Shown: positions 31,052-40,616 of the stretch, in pieces
Layout: every line of letters begins with the position of its first letter
Numbering within the stretch: the first letter of the stretch is position 1
Origin: Sphaerisporangium perillae
GTDB lineage: Bacteria; Actinomycetota; Actinomycetes; Streptosporangiales; Streptosporangiaceae
Assembly: GCF_023276435.1 (NCBI RefSeq)
Contig: NZ_JALLPO010000021.1
Location: forward strand, 1 to 64,000
Length of the DNA: 64,000 bases
Direction: 5' to 3'
The notes under the pieces: generated by a model
What the model was told of the DNA's origin: nothing
Seen by the model: only the letters and a program-made list of their open reading frames with translations
The model's database searches: none
Translations under genes and position numbers: made by a program

Positions 31052-31687
31052 CTATTTGGTCGGTTTGAGGAGCTTAGAGGGCTTCACCAACGCACCCGCC
31101 GGCTCGCTGTAGCCTACGCTCGCCAGCCGGCCGCCCTCGAAGGTGAGGCTGGTCAGGCTCGCGAGCGCGCACTGGCGCCGGCGCGGGTCGTGCCACAGCC
31201 TGCGGCCCTCCGCCGCCTGGCGAATGATCCAGATCGGGAGCTGGTGGCTGACCAGCACCGCCTCGTGCCCCCGGGCCTCCGCGCGGGCGACGTCGACGAT
31301 CGCCCGCATCCGCCTGACGATGTCGACGTACGGCTCGCCCCAGGACGGGCGAGTGGGGTTCCACATGTGGCGCAGGTTGCGGGGAGCACGGAACATGCCC
31401 CCGATGACCAGGCCCTGGAAGACGTTGCCGGCCTCGATCAGCCGGTCGTCGGTCTGAACGGGAAGATCGAGCGTCTGCGCGATCGGGGCGGCCGTCTCCT
31501 GGGCGCGTTCCAGCGGGGAGCTGTACAGCGCGACGATGTCGCGGCCCGCGAGCGCCTTGGCCACCAGCTCGGCCATGGACCGGCCGTTCTCCGACAGATG
31601 GTATCCGGGCAGCCTGCCGTAGAGCAGGCCCTGTGGATTGTGCACCTCTCCATGCCGGAGCAGGTGGACAACGGTGCTTTCAGTCAT
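31052..31687 (-). CDS. Histidine phosphatase (phosphoglycerate-mutase-like) family protein
   Basis: This 211-residue enzyme has VVHLLRHGEVHNP, the RHG phosphohistidine motif, at its N-terminus; LYSSPLERAQETAAPI; an acid residue in RLIEAGNVFQG; and the second histidine in VLVSHQLPIWII. The start is the ATG at 31685-31687. Substrate is unknown; many members are broad phosphatases. In actinomycetes a copy next to the tlpA-ccdA-resB-ccsB genes is common. Confidence 0.88.
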   Translation of the reverse strand: MTESTVVHLLRHGEVHNPQGLLYGRLPGYHLSENGRSMAELVAKALAGRDIVALYSSPLERAQETAAPIAQTLDLPVQTDDRLIEAGNVFQGLVIGGMFRAPRNLRHMWNPTRPSWGEPYVDIVRRMRAIVDVARAEARGHEAVLVSHQLPIWIIRQAAEGRRLWHDPRRRQCALASLTSLTFEGGRLASVGYSEPAGALVKPSKLLKPTK

Positions 31688-31700
31688 GACGGGCACCAGC

Positions 31701-32594
31701 CTACTGGGCCGTCTGCCGGAGCACCTCGACGGCTGCGCGGATCGCCGGGCGGCGGGCCGCGTCCGTGCGCCACAGGGCGTAGATGCGCCGCGTCGGCCGG
31801 GGGCGGATCGGCACCACCTTGACGTCCGCCGGCACGTGGCCACGGCCGAGGCGAGGCACCAGGGCGCAGCCGTGCCCGGCTCCGACCAGCGCGATCTGCG
31901 TCGGGTACTCGTCGGCCACGCAGGAGACCTCCGGCTCCAGCGACGCCGTCCTCAGCGTGAAGACGAGCCAGTCATGGCAGATGGTGCCGGGCGAGGAGCT
32001 GATCCACCGCTCGCCGTGCAACTCGGCCAGTTCGAGCTCCCGCCGGTCCGCCAGCGGGTGCGTGGCGGGCAGCACCACGTCGACCACATCGTCCATGAGC
32101 GCGGCCCGCGACAGGCCCTCCGGGATGGCCATCGGGCGGTTCAGCCAGTCCTGCACCAGGGCCAGATCGAGCTCGCCCCGGGCCACCTCGCGGACCTGCC
32201 GCTCGGGATCGCGCTCGTACAGCACCAGGTCGAGCTCGGGATGGCACCGCTTCAGCTCGGTGAGCGCGCCGGGGAGCAGGCCCCGGGCGGCCGTCGGGAA
32301 CGCGGCCATCGTCAGGCGCCCGACCACCGTGCCGCGCAGCGCCTCGAAGTCGGCCTCGGCCGTCTCCACCAGCGCCAGGATGCGCTCCGCGTGCTCGGCG
32401 AGCAGCCCGGCGGCGTCGGTGAGCCGCACTCCGCGCCCGCTGCGCTCGATGAGCCTGGACCCCGTCTCGCGCTCGAGCTTGGCGATCTGCTGGGAGATGG
32501 CCGAGGGGGTCACCATGAGCGCCTCGGCCGCGGCGCCGACCGAGCCGTACACCGACACGGCGTGCAGCGCCTTCAGGCGATGGAGATCGAGCAT
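31701..32594 (-). CDS. LysR-family transcriptional regulator
   Basis: The 297-residue protein begins MLDLHRLKALHAVSVYGSVG with the LysR winged helix (AAEALMVTPSAISQQIAKLE) and RSGRGVRLTDAAG. A periplasmic-binding-like effector domain spans about 90-295. The target is unknown. The 105 bp upstream (towards hemL) are AT-rich and probably hold its promoter. It sits 13 bp from the phosphatase gene, which could be co-transcribed. Confidence 0.9.
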   Translation of the reverse strand: MLDLHRLKALHAVSVYGSVGAAAEALMVTPSAISQQIAKLERETGSRLIERSGRGVRLTDAAGLLAEHAERILALVETAEADFEALRGTVVGRLTMAAFPTAARGLLPGALTELKRCHPELDLVLYERDPERQVREVARGELDLALVQDWLNRPMAIPEGLSRAALMDDVVDVVLPATHPLADRRELELAELHGERWISSSPGTICHDWLVFTLRTASLEPEVSCVADEYPTQIALVGAGHGCALVPRLGRGHVPADVKVVPIRPRPTRRIYALWRTDAARRPAIRAAVEVLRQTAQ

Positions 32595-32699
32595 ACAGAG
32601 ATGCTAAATCATCGATCGCTGGAATTCATTCACCCACTGAAATATCGCGTATGGCTGAGCCGTGGCCGCGGCCGGAGCGACCCGGCGGATGTTCCGTGG

Positions 32700-34001
32700 T
32701 CAGCCGGAGGAGGCCGCCGCGGCGGCCTTCGCGGCGGCGGGGAGGGCCTCGGCGACGCGGGCCAGGGCCTCCTCGTCGTGGGCCGCCGACAGGAACCACG
32801 CCTCGTACGCCGAAGGCGGCAGGTAGACGCCCTGGTCGAGCATGGAGTGGAAGAACGCGCGGTAGGCCCCGGTGTCCTGGCCGCGCGCCCCGGAGAAGTC
32901 GGTGACCGGGTCGGCGGTGAAGAAGATCGAGAACAGGTTGCCCGCGGTCTGGAGCCGGTGGGGCACCCCCGCCGCCGCCAGGGCGTCCGACGCGGCGCGG
33001 CCGATGATCAGAGCCGCCGCGTCCACCCGGTCGTACACGTCGTCATCGCAGGCCAGGAGCGTGGCGAGGCCGGCGGCGCAGGCCAGGGGGTTCCCCGAGA
33101 GGGTGCCCGCCTGGTAGACCGGGCCCTCGGGCGCGAGCCGGCCCATGACCTCGGCCCGCCCGCCGAACGCGGCGGCCGGCAGGCCACCGCCCATGACCTT
33201 GCCGAAGGTCATCAGGTCGGCGTCCACCGGCTCCAGGCCGTACCACCCGGAGGAGGAGACCCGGAAGCCCGTGAGCACCTCGTCGATGATCAGCAGGGCG
33301 CCGTTCGCCGTGCACAGCTCGCGCAGCAGCGCGTTGAACCCCGGGGCCGGCGGCACCACGCCCATGTTGGCCGGGCACGCCTCGGTGATCACGCAGGCGA
33401 TGTCGTCGCCGTACGCGGCGAACGCCTCGGTGACCGCCTCGGGCGAGTTGTAGGGCAGGACGATCGTGTCGGCCGCCGAGGATCCGGTGACGCCCGGGGT
33501 GTCGGGCAGCCCGAAGGTCACCACGCCCGAGCCCGCCGCGGCGAGCAGGGCGTCGACGTGCCCGTGGTAACAGCCGGCGAACTTGACGACGCGGGAACGC
33601 CCGGTGAAGCCGCGCGCGAGCCGCACCGCCGACATGGTCGCCTCGGTGCCGGAGCTGACCAGGCGGACCTTCTCGACCGGGCCGACCCGCGCCACGATCT
33701 CCTCGGCGAGCTCCACCTCACCCCGGGTCGCGGTGCCGAAGGAGGTGCCGCGCGACAGGGCCTCGGTGAGCGCCTCCACCACGGAGGGGTGCCGGTGGCC
33801 GAGGATCATCGGGCCCCAGGAGCAGACCAGGTCGACGTAGCGGTTGCCGTCGGCGTCCACGATGTACGGCCCCTGGCCGGACTCCATGAACCGCGGGGTG
33901 CCTCCGACGGCGCCGAAGGCGCGCACCGGCGAGTTGACGCCTCCGGGCACGACGGCGCGGGCACGCTCGAACAGGTCCTCTGAGATCTTCGTACGGCTCA
34001 C
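32700..34001 (-). CDS. hemL: Glutamate-1-semialdehyde 2,1-aminomutase
   Basis: This PLP enzyme converts glutamate-1-semialdehyde to 5-aminolevulinate, the step after HemA in the C5 haem pathway. The 433-residue protein has [20 protein letters not shown], the PLP-phosphate region [30 protein letters not shown] and the Schiff-base lysine in [19 protein letters not shown]. It starts with GTG at 34001, 70 bp after the Prim-Pol ORF. Confidence 0.96.
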   Translation of the reverse strand: MSRTKISEDLFERARAVVPGGVNSPVRAFGAVGGTPRFMESGQGPYIVDADGNRYVDLVCSWGPMILGHRHPSVVEALTEALSRGTSFGTATRGEVELAEEIVARVGPVEKVRLVSSGTEATMSAVRLARGFTGRSRVVKFAGCYHGHVDALLAAAGSGVVTFGLPDTPGVTGSSAADTIVLPYNSPEAVTEAFAAYGDDIACVITEACPANMGVVPPAPGFNALLRELCTANGALLIIDEVLTGFRVSSSGWYGLEPVDADLMTFGKVMGGGLPAAAFGGRAEVMGRLAPEGPVYQAGTLSGNPLACAAGLATLLACDDDVYDRVDAAALIIGRAASDALAAAGVPHRLQTAGNLFSIFFTADPVTDFSGARGQDTGAYRAFFHSMLDQGVYLPPSAYEAWFLSAAHDEEALARVAEALPAAAKAAAAASSG

Positions 34002-34071
34002 GCGTCCAGGTTAGTCCCCGGGACCGCCGGGCCCGTCGGCCACCCGAGCATGCCCGGCACGGGCCGCGGGG

Positions 34072-34725
34072 TCACTCGCAGGCGTCCGCCAGCCAGTCGA
34101 GGACGTGCAGCGGGTCGGGCAGCGGGCGCCCGTCCGGGGGGCGCAGCCAGCGGGCCTGGCTGCCGTCCGGCAGCGACGACGGCGGGGCCAGGACATAGCT
34201 GTCGCGGCAGTGCCAGCGCAGGCCCGGGGTCGCCTCGATCGTCTCGGGGGCGTAGTCGAGGTGGCACGACCACCACTCGTCCTCGTCCTCCGGAGCGCCG
34301 CGCGTGGCGATGTAAAAAAGGACCCGGTCGCCGTTGGCGGCGACCGGGCCCGTGGAGAAGTTCGCGGCGTCCATGGCGGCGAGTGCCGACTGGCCCGCCG
34401 TCGCGGGTACGTCGAACACGTCGAACACCCGGCCCGTGGGAAGGATCACGTTGGCGTCGGGGTTCTGCTCCCACCAGCGCGTCAGCAGCACGGTGTCCGT
34501 CGTGGCCATCATCTGCCAGGCCGGCGACAGCGGGTGGGCTCCCGGGTCCGGACAGCCGACGCGGTCACACGAACAGGCTCGCCTGCCCTCGCGCAGCGGG
34601 TGGGCGCCCAGAACGCTGGCCCACCCGATCTCGGCGTACTCAAGCACCGAGGTGATCGCGTGCGCCTTCTCATGGGATCGTGCTCGCCTTTTCGCCCGGC
34701 GAGCCGCCAGCGGTACCCCCACCAT
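34072..34725 (-). CDS. Stand-alone bifunctional primase/polymerase (Prim-Pol) domain protein
   Basis: This 217-residue protein resembles the N-terminal Prim-Pol domain (PF09250) found in plasmid and phage primases. The match includes SVLEYAEIGWASVLGAHPL, the CSCDRVGCPDPGAHPL cysteine cluster, WWEQNPDANVILPTGRVFDV FDV and a C-terminal WLRPPDGRPLPDPLHVLDWL. The expected acidic pair appears only as DVFDV, so catalysis is uncertain. No helicase domain is present. Short chromosomal copies occur widely in actinomycetes with unknown function. A terminator-like hairpin lies inside the gene (34311-34348). Confidence 0.7.
   Translation of the reverse strand: MVGVPLAARRAKRRARSHEKAHAITSVLEYAEIGWASVLGAHPLREGRRACSCDRVGCPDPGAHPLSPAWQMMATTDTVLLTRWWEQNPDANVILPTGRVFDVFDVPATAGQSALAAMDAANFSTGPVAANGDRVLFYIATRGAPEDEDEWWSCHLDYAPETIEATPGLRWHCRDSYVLAPPSSLPDGSQARWLRPPDGRPLPDPLHVLDWLADACE
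34311..34348 (-). terminator. Intrinsic-terminator-like hairpin inside the Prim-Pol ORF
   Basis: On the minus strand CCCGGTCGCC and GGCGACCGGG form a 10-bp perfect stem with a 6-base loop. TCC and then six T residues (34314-34319) follow, the classic layout of an intrinsic terminator. It lies in coding sequence (residues around NGDRVLFY), ~310 bp upstream of hemL on the same strand. Confidence 0.5.
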
Positions 34726-34808
34726 TGTGTTCCTCCCCCACCCTGCCTTTCACCGATGATGCCTGATGGCGGCCGGCCAAGGTGACCCGACCCCCGGAAA
34801 ATGGCCCG

Positions 34809-35801
34809 TCAGGATAGTCTCCTGGCCACTTCCGTAGCCCAATAGGTGAGGATCATGTCCGCACCGGCGCGCCGGATGGCTATCAGCGACTCCATGATGA
34901 TGCGATCGCGGTCGATCCAGCCGTTGGCCGCCGCCGCCTCGACCATGGCGTACTCGCCGCTCACCTGGTAGGCCGCGACCGGCACCTCGACGGTGTCGCG
35001 CACCTGCCGCAGGATGTCCAGGTAGGCCAGCGCGGGCTTGACCATGACGGCGTCCGCGCCCTCCGCCACGTCCAGGCGCACCTCGCGCAGCGCCTCCCCC
35101 ACGGGCCCCGCGGGGTCCTGCTGGTAGGCGTTGCGGTCGCCGAACTGCGGAGCGCACTCCGCGGCCTCCCTGAACGGCCCGTAGAACCCCGAGGCGTACT
35201 TCGCGGAGTACGCGAGGATCGGGATGTGCGAGAAGCCGTTGGCGTCGAGCGCGGCGCGGATGGCGGCCACCTGGCCGTCCATCATGCCGCTCGGCGCGAC
35301 CACCTCGGAGCCCGCGGCGGCCTGGGCGACGGCCACGGAGGCGTAGCGCTCCAGCGTCGCGTCGTTGTCGACCTCGCCCTCGGGCGTGAGGACGCCGCAG
35401 TGCCCGTGGTCGGTGAACTCGTCCAGGCAGGTGTCACTCATGATCACGATCGAGTCGCCGAGGTCGGCGCGCAGGTCGGCGAGAGCCTTCTGGACGATGC
35501 CGTCGGGGTCGTCGCCCGCCGAGCCCCTGGCGTCCTTGACCGCCGGGATGCCGAACACGATCAGGGCGCCCACCCCCGCCTCGGCGGCCTCGTGGGCGGC
35601 CTTGCGGAGCGAGTCGCGCGTGTGCTGGAACACCCCGGGCATAGAGCTCACCGGCTGAGGGTCGGTCACGCCCTCCTTGACGAACATCGGCAGCACCAGC
35701 TCGGCCGGATGCAGCCGGGTGCCCGCCACCATGCGCCGGATCGCCGCGGTGCGGCGCAGCCTCCGGGGCCGCGCCACGGGGAACTCCGCGTCGCTCATCA
35801 T
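34809..35801 (-). CDS. hemB: Delta-aminolevulinic acid dehydratase (porphobilinogen synthase)
   Basis: This 330-residue enzyme joins two 5-aminolevulinates into porphobilinogen. Schiff-base lysines lie in LAYSAKYASGFYGPFREAAE and ADAVMVKPALAYLDILRQ; SDTCLDEFTDHGHCGVLTPE G is the metal-site region, here with Asp/Cys/His residues. GGGAGGGG precedes two consecutive ATGs (35801 and 35798); either may be used. It follows hemD by 72 bp. Confidence 0.96.
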   Translation of the reverse strand: MMSDAEFPVARPRRLRRTAAIRRMVAGTRLHPAELVLPMFVKEGVTDPQPVSSMPGVFQHTRDSLRKAAHEAAEAGVGALIVFGIPAVKDARGSAGDDPDGIVQKALADLRADLGDSIVIMSDTCLDEFTDHGHCGVLTPEGEVDNDATLERYASVAVAQAAAGSEVVAPSGMMDGQVAAIRAALDANGFSHIPILAYSAKYASGFYGPFREAAECAPQFGDRNAYQQDPAGPVGEALREVRLDVAEGADAVMVKPALAYLDILRQVRDTVEVPVAAYQVSGEYAMVEAAAANGWIDRDRIIMESLIAIRRAGADMILTYWATEVARRLS

Positions 35802-35873
35802 TTTCCCCTCCCAGGCCCGGTCTGTGGATCGCGTACGCGCGACAGGGGTCTACGTCGCCGCGACCACGCCGGG

Positions 35874-37625
35874 TCACTTGGCTCGGCGTCGGGCGCCCCT
35901 GCGGGTCTGCGAGGGCCGCCGAGGAACGTCACCGACGGCGAGGGCCGCCTGGCGCTGCTTGGCACCGTACTCCGCGAGAGCGGACGCCAGTGCCGAAGCC
36001 GACGGATTGTCGGCCATGATGTCGACCCGCAGCCCGAACTCCTCCGCGGTCTTGGCGGTCTGCGGCCCGATGACCGCGATCACCGTGACGTTGTGCGGCT
36101 TGCCGGCGATGCCGACGAGGTTGCGCACGGTGCTGGACGAGGTGAACAGCACCGCGTCGAAGCCGCCGCCCTTGATCGCCTCACGGATCGGCGCGGGCGG
36201 CGGGGCGGCCCGGACGGTGCGGTAGGCGGTGACGTCGTCGCACTCCCAGCCCAGCTCGGTCAGCCCCGCGATGAGCGTCTCGGTCGCGATGTCGGCGCGC
36301 GGCAGCAGGACCCGGTTGATCGGGTCGAGCATCGAGTCGTACGGCGGCCACTCGGCCAGCAGGCCCTCCGAGGAGTGCTCGCCGACCGGCACGAGGTCGG
36401 GCTTGACGCCGAACTCCACCAGCGCCTTGGTCGTCGCGTCCCCGACGGCCGCGACCTTCAGCCCGGCGAACGCCCGCGCGTCCAGGCCGTACTCCTCGAA
36501 CTTCTCCCTGATCGCCTTGACGGCGTTGGCGGAGGTGAAGGCCACCCACTCGTAGCGGCCGGTCACCAGGCCCTTGATGGCGCGGTCCATCTGCTGGGGG
36601 GTGCGCGGCGGCTCCACGGAGATCGTCGGCACCTCCTCGGGCACCGCGCCGTACGACCGGAGCTGCTCCGACAGTCCGGCGGCCTGCTCCTTGGTGCGGG
36701 GCACCAGGACCCGCCACCCGAACAGCGGCTTGTTCTCGAACCACGACAGCCGGTCGCGGGTGCCGACCGCCTCGCCGACGACGATCAGCGCGGGCTCGGC
36801 GAAACCGGCGTGCTTGAGGTCGGCGGCGAGCCTGCCGAGCGAGGAGACCACGGTGTACTGCTCGGTCGTCGTGCCGCTCTGGGTCACGGCGACCGGGGTG
36901 GTGTCGGGCTTGCCGGCGGCCACGAGGGCCTTGCCGATCGCGACCGCGTCGGCGATGCCGTTGTAGATCACCACCGTGCCCGTGGAGCCCGCGTGGATCG
37001 ACCAGTCGTCCACCTGGGTGGCGTCCACGATGCGGAACTCCGGCACCGACACGGCGGGCGCGATGCCCGCGTAGGTGAGCACCGCCGTCGCCGGCGGCAC
37101 GCCGGGCACGATCTCGAAGTCGACCTCGGCCTTGGAGCAGGCCGCCACCTCCTCGGTCACCGAGGAGAACAGGCCCGGATCGCCCGCGCACAGGCGGACG
37201 ACGCGGCACCCCGCCTTGGCCTCCTGCACGGCCTTCAGCGACACCGCGCCGGTGTCGCCCTCGACGTCGACGACCTTGACGTCGGCGGAGCAGTGGCGCA
37301 GCAGGCCGCCGTAGAGCTCCCTGTCCAGGACGACAACGTCGGCCCGTGACAGCAGGTCGGCGCCGCGCAGGGTGAGGAGGTTCTCGTCACCCGGCCCCGC
37401 TCCCACGAACGCCACGAACCCCGTGCGGGCCTGCGGGCCGCCGCCCTCGCCGGTCACGTCCCTCGTCCCCTTCGTGGTCGTCGCCGAAGCCGCGCCGGTC
37501 CCGGCGGGCTTCACGGCCTCGCCGCTCCCGGCAGCCTTGGTCCCGGCCGCCTTGGTCTCAACCGCCTTGGGCGCGGCCGTCTTGCCCGTCTCGGCGGTCT
37601 TGCTGGTCTGGCTTCCGGAGCTCAA
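35874..37625 (-). CDS. hemD: Fused uroporphyrinogen-III C-methyltransferase / uroporphyrinogen-III synthase
   Basis: This 583-residue bifunctional protein has residues 1-65 as an Ala/Lys/Thr/Gly-rich tail of low complexity. About 67-320 is a SUMT (CobA-type) domain with GFVAFVGAGPGDENLLTLRG A and VVRLCAGDPGLFSSV. About 330-570 is a HemD domain ending in VLFTSSSTVRNLVGIAG and VIAVIGPQTAKTAEEFGLRV. It makes uroporphyrinogen III and precorrin-2, serving haem and corrinoid branches. The TTG start overlaps the hemC stop (TTGA); a GTG at 37459, past the tail, is an alternative. Confidence 0.93.
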   Translation of the reverse strand: MSSGSQTSKTAETGKTAAPKAVETKAAGTKAAGSGEAVKPAGTGAASATTTKGTRDVTGEGGGPQARTGFVAFVGAGPGDENLLTLRGADLLSRADVVVLDRELYGGLLRHCSADVKVVDVEGDTGAVSLKAVQEAKAGCRVVRLCAGDPGLFSSVTEEVAACSKAEVDFEIVPGVPPATAVLTYAGIAPAVSVPEFRIVDATQVDDWSIHAGSTGTVVIYNGIADAVAIGKALVAAGKPDTTPVAVTQSGTTTEQYTVVSSLGRLAADLKHAGFAEPALIVVGEAVGTRDRLSWFENKPLFGWRVLVPRTKEQAAGLSEQLRSYGAVPEEVPTISVEPPRTPQQMDRAIKGLVTGRYEWVAFTSANAVKAIREKFEEYGLDARAFAGLKVAAVGDATTKALVEFGVKPDLVPVGEHSSEGLLAEWPPYDSMLDPINRVLLPRADIATETLIAGLTELGWECDDVTAYRTVRAAPPPAPIREAIKGGGFDAVLFTSSSTVRNLVGIAGKPHNVTVIAVIGPQTAKTAEEFGLRVDIMADNPSASALASALAEYGAKQRQAALAVGDVPRRPSQTRRGARRRAK

Positions 37626-38560
37626 TGGGTCCGCTCCCCCATCAACGTGCCGGCTCCCTCGGCGATCATGGCGGTCGCGAGGTCGCGACCGAGCTCCATG
37701 GCTGCCCAGGGTTCACCGGCGGTGGACTTGCGCACCGACCGCGTGCCATCGATGGCGACCACGGTGGCGGTCAGGTTGAGAATGTGCCCGTCATCGGCCG
37801 CGTACGCACCTACGGGCGCGCTGCAACCGGCCTCGAGGGTGGCCAGCACGGCGCGCTCCGCGGTCACCGCCGCGCGGGTGCGCGGGTCGTCCAGGACGGC
37901 GAGCAGATCGATCAGGGCGGTGTCACCGGCGCGGCACTCCACGGCGAGGGCCCCCTGGCCCGGCGCGGGAAGCATCTCGGTGACATCGAAGAGCTGGGAG
38001 ATCTCGGCGTCGCGGCCGAGGCGCCCGAGCCCGGCGGCGGCCAGCACCACGGCGCGCAACTCGCCGGAGGCCACCTTGCCGATGCGGGTGTCGGCGTTGC
38101 CGCGGATCGGGACGTAGGAAAGGTCGGGCCGCAGGGCGCGGAGCTGTGCCACGCGGCGCGGGGAGCCGGTGCCCACCAGGGCGCCAGAGGGCAGGTCGGC
38201 GAGCTTCAGGGATCCGACGAGCGCGTCCCTCGGGTCGTCCCTGGGCGGGATCGCCGCGATGACGACGCGCGGATCGGGCGCGGTCGGCAGGTCCTTCAGC
38301 GAGTGGACCGCGAAGTCGATCTCGCCCTCGATGAGCTTGTCGCGAAGGGCGCTGACGAAGACTCCGGTGCCGCCGAGCTGCGCGAGGTGGGTCTTGGTGA
38401 CGTCCCCGAAGGTCGTCACCCCGACGAGCTCCACCGGGCGCCCGGTCAGCCCGGTCAGCCTGTCGGCGACCTGCCGCGACTGGGTCGTCGCCATCAGGCT
38501 GCGGCGCGTGCCCAGCCGGAGGACGCTCCGCCCCGCGTCGAGCACCAGGCCCTCGCTCAT
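37622..38560 (-). CDS. hemC: Porphobilinogen deaminase (hydroxymethylbilane synthase)
   Basis: This 312-residue enzyme polymerises four porphobilinogens. Motifs are LRLGTRRSLMATTQSRQVAD, DFAVHSLKDLPT with the catalytic Asp region, LPAPGQGALAVECRAGD, and LEAGCSAPVGAYA, whose Cys holds the dipyrromethane cofactor. Start and stop overlap hemA and hemD by 4 bp, so translation is coupled. Confidence 0.97.
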   Translation of the reverse strand: MSEGLVLDAGRSVLRLGTRRSLMATTQSRQVADRLTGLTGRPVELVGVTTFGDVTKTHLAQLGGTGVFVSALRDKLIEGEIDFAVHSLKDLPTAPDPRVVIAAIPPRDDPRDALVGSLKLADLPSGALVGTGSPRRVAQLRALRPDLSYVPIRGNADTRIGKVASGELRAVVLAAAGLGRLGRDAEISQLFDVTEMLPAPGQGALAVECRAGDTALIDLLAVLDDPRTRAAVTAERAVLATLEAGCSAPVGAYAADDGHILNLTATVVAIDGTRSVRKSTAGEPWAAMELGRDLATAMIAEGAGTLMGERTH

Positions 38561-39912
38561 GCCTCCTCCTCGCCGGCGCGACCGGTCACATCGGTCTCCA
38601 CCTCGGCCACGTCGGCTCTCGTCACTGCCTCGGGCACCTTCGGGTTCAGGTCGAACAGCTCGCGCAGCGCCTCAGCATAATGATCGCCCGCCGGAGACGC
38701 CGCCAACCGCTTGACACGCACGGTCGGCTCGTGGAGCAGCTTGTCCACGACCCGGCGCACGGTCTGCGCGATCTCGCCGCGAACCCGTCCGTCGATCTCG
38801 GGCACCCGGGTGACCAGACGCCCCAGTTCGGCCTCGACGACGTCGGCCGCCATGGCCCGCAGGGCCACCACGGTCGGCGTGACCTTGGCCGCGCGCTCCG
38901 CCCGGAGGTATTCGCACACCTCGGCCGCCACGATGGACCGGACCGCGGCGATGCCCTCCGCGACGCCCTCGCGGCCGTCCTCCCCCTGGTCGCCCAGCCC
39001 GGCCTCCTGCATGGACTCCAGGTCGACCAGCGTGACGCCGGGAAGGGTGCGGACGCCGGGATCGACGTCGTGCGGGAGCGCCAGGTCGAGCAGGAACAGC
39101 GGCTTCTCGCGTCGTACGGCTCGCGCCACCATTTCGGTGTCGATGACCACGCTACCTGCTCCGGTGCATGAAATGACCAGGTCAGCGGCGGCGAGCTCGT
39201 GTTCGACGTCCGCCAGCTCGACCGCCCGCCCGCCGACGCTCTGCGCCAGCCGGGCGGCGCGCTCGAAGGTGCGGTTGGCGACCACGATGTCGGTCACGCC
39301 CGCACGGCTGAGCGTCGCGGTGGACAGGCCGCTCATCGACCCGGCGCCGACCACGAGCGCCCGCTTGCCCTGGATCGGGCCGAGGAGCCGCTCGGCCAGG
39401 CCGAGCCCCACCCCGACCAGGGAGGCTCCCGCCCGGTCGATGCCGGTCTCGGTGTGGGCGCGCTTGCCGACGCGCAGCGCCTGCTGGGCCAGCTCGTTGA
39501 GTATCGTCCCCGCCGTGCCCTGCTCCTGGGCGAGCCGCAGCGACTGGCGGACCTGGCCGAGGATCTGGCCCTCGCCCACGACCATGGAGTCGAGGCCGCA
39601 GGCCACCGTGAACAGGTGCTCGACCACCCTGTCCTCGTAGTGGACGTAGAGATGGCCGGTGAGCCGATCCTGGGAGACACCGGAGTGCGCGCTCAGCAGC
39701 TCGGTCACCGCGGTGACACCACCGTGGAACCGGTCGACCTCGGCGTACACCTCGACCCGGTTGCACGTGGAGACGATCATCACCTCGGAGACGTGCGCGT
39801 CCCTGGCGATGTCGTGCAGCAGCTTGACCAGGGCGTCTCCGGTCACCGCCACGCGTTCGAGCAGCGCCACCGGCGCCGTCCTGTGGCTGAGACCTACCGC
39901 GAGAAGGCTCAT
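38557..39912 (-). CDS. hemA: Glutamyl-tRNA reductase
   Basis: This 451-residue first enzyme of C5 tetrapyrrole synthesis contains MSLLAVGLSHRTAPVALLER and MIVSTCNRVEVYAEV with catalytic Cys50. GEGQILGQVRQSLRLAQEQG and the NADPH-binding VVGAGSMSGLSTATL follow, then a C-terminal dimerisation helix region. It is coupled to rex by ATGA overlap, the rex-hemACD order known from Streptomyces. Confidence 0.97.
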   Translation of the reverse strand: MSLLAVGLSHRTAPVALLERVAVTGDALVKLLHDIARDAHVSEVMIVSTCNRVEVYAEVDRFHGGVTAVTELLSAHSGVSQDRLTGHLYVHYEDRVVEHLFTVACGLDSMVVGEGQILGQVRQSLRLAQEQGTAGTILNELAQQALRVGKRAHTETGIDRAGASLVGVGLGLAERLLGPIQGKRALVVGAGSMSGLSTATLSRAGVTDIVVANRTFERAARLAQSVGGRAVELADVEHELAAADLVISCTGAGSVVIDTEMVARAVRREKPLFLLDLALPHDVDPGVRTLPGVTLVDLESMQEAGLGDQGEDGREGVAEGIAAVRSIVAAEVCEYLRAERAAKVTPTVVALRAMAADVVEAELGRLVTRVPEIDGRVRGEIAQTVRRVVDKLLHEPTVRVKRLAASPAGDHYAEALRELFDLNPKVPEAVTRADVAEVETDVTGRAGEEEA

Positions 39913-40616
39913 GCGTCCATCGCCTCGGCCCAGTCCTCGGCCATTATGGGACTCCCTGTTTCACGATCCGCTTTGCGCTGCTCATGGAACGCAAGGATTT
40001 GCAGTTCGGTCGAGAGGTCGACCTTGCGGACATCGACTCCGTCAGGCACCGTCAGCACCACGGGGGCGAAGTTCAAGATACTGGTGATCCCGGCGGCGAT
40101 GACCCGGTCGGCCACCTGCTGGGCCGCCGCCGCGGGCGTCGCGATCACGACGATCGAGACCCCCCGCTTGTCGATCACGCTTTCCAGCTCGTCGATGTGG
40201 TCGACGGCCATCCCGACGAGCTGCTCGCCGACCACGGCCGAGTCGGCGTCGAACAGCGCCGCCACCCGGAACCCCCGGGAGACGAACCCGCCGTAGTTCG
40301 CGAGCGCCCGGCCGAGGTTGCCCACCCCGACGATGGCGACCGCCCAGTCTTGGGTGAGGCCCAGCTCCCGGGAGATCTGGTAGATCAGGTACTCCACGTC
40401 GTAGCCGACGCCGCGGGTCCCGTACGAGCCGAGGTGCGACAGGTCCTTGCGCAGCTTCGCCGAGTTGACCCCCGCCGCGACGGCCAGGTCCTCGGAGCTG
40501 ACGGTGGCGGTGCCCCGCTCCGCGAGCCCGTTCAGCGCACGCAGGTAGAGCGGCAGCCGCGCGACCGTCGCATCGGGGATGCCACGTTCACGCGCTTGGG
40601 ACATGCGGCGAATCAC
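39909..40616 (-). CDS. rex: Redox-sensing transcriptional repressor Rex
   Basis: This 235-residue NADH/NAD+ sensor has a winged helix in residues ~10-85 (ARLPLYLRALNGLAERG, AAGVNSAKLRKDLSHLGSYG TRGVGYDV). A Rossmann domain (AIVGVGNLGRALANYGGF) and a C-terminal swapped helix (ILAFHEQRKADRE) follow. Rex represses respiratory and haem genes when NADH is low. The GTG at 40616 is used; an ATG at 40604 is an alternative. Its own promoter region carries a Rex site (40716-40735), so it is autoregulated. Confidence 0.95.
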   Translation of the reverse strand: MIRRMSQARERGIPDATVARLPLYLRALNGLAERGTATVSSEDLAVAAGVNSAKLRKDLSHLGSYGTRGVGYDVEYLIYQISRELGLTQDWAVAIVGVGNLGRALANYGGFVSRGFRVAALFDADSAVVGEQLVGMAVDHIDELESVIDKRGVSIVVIATPAAAAQQVADRVIAAGITSILNFAPVVLTVPDGVDVRKVDLSTELQILAFHEQRKADRETGSPIMAEDWAEAMDA

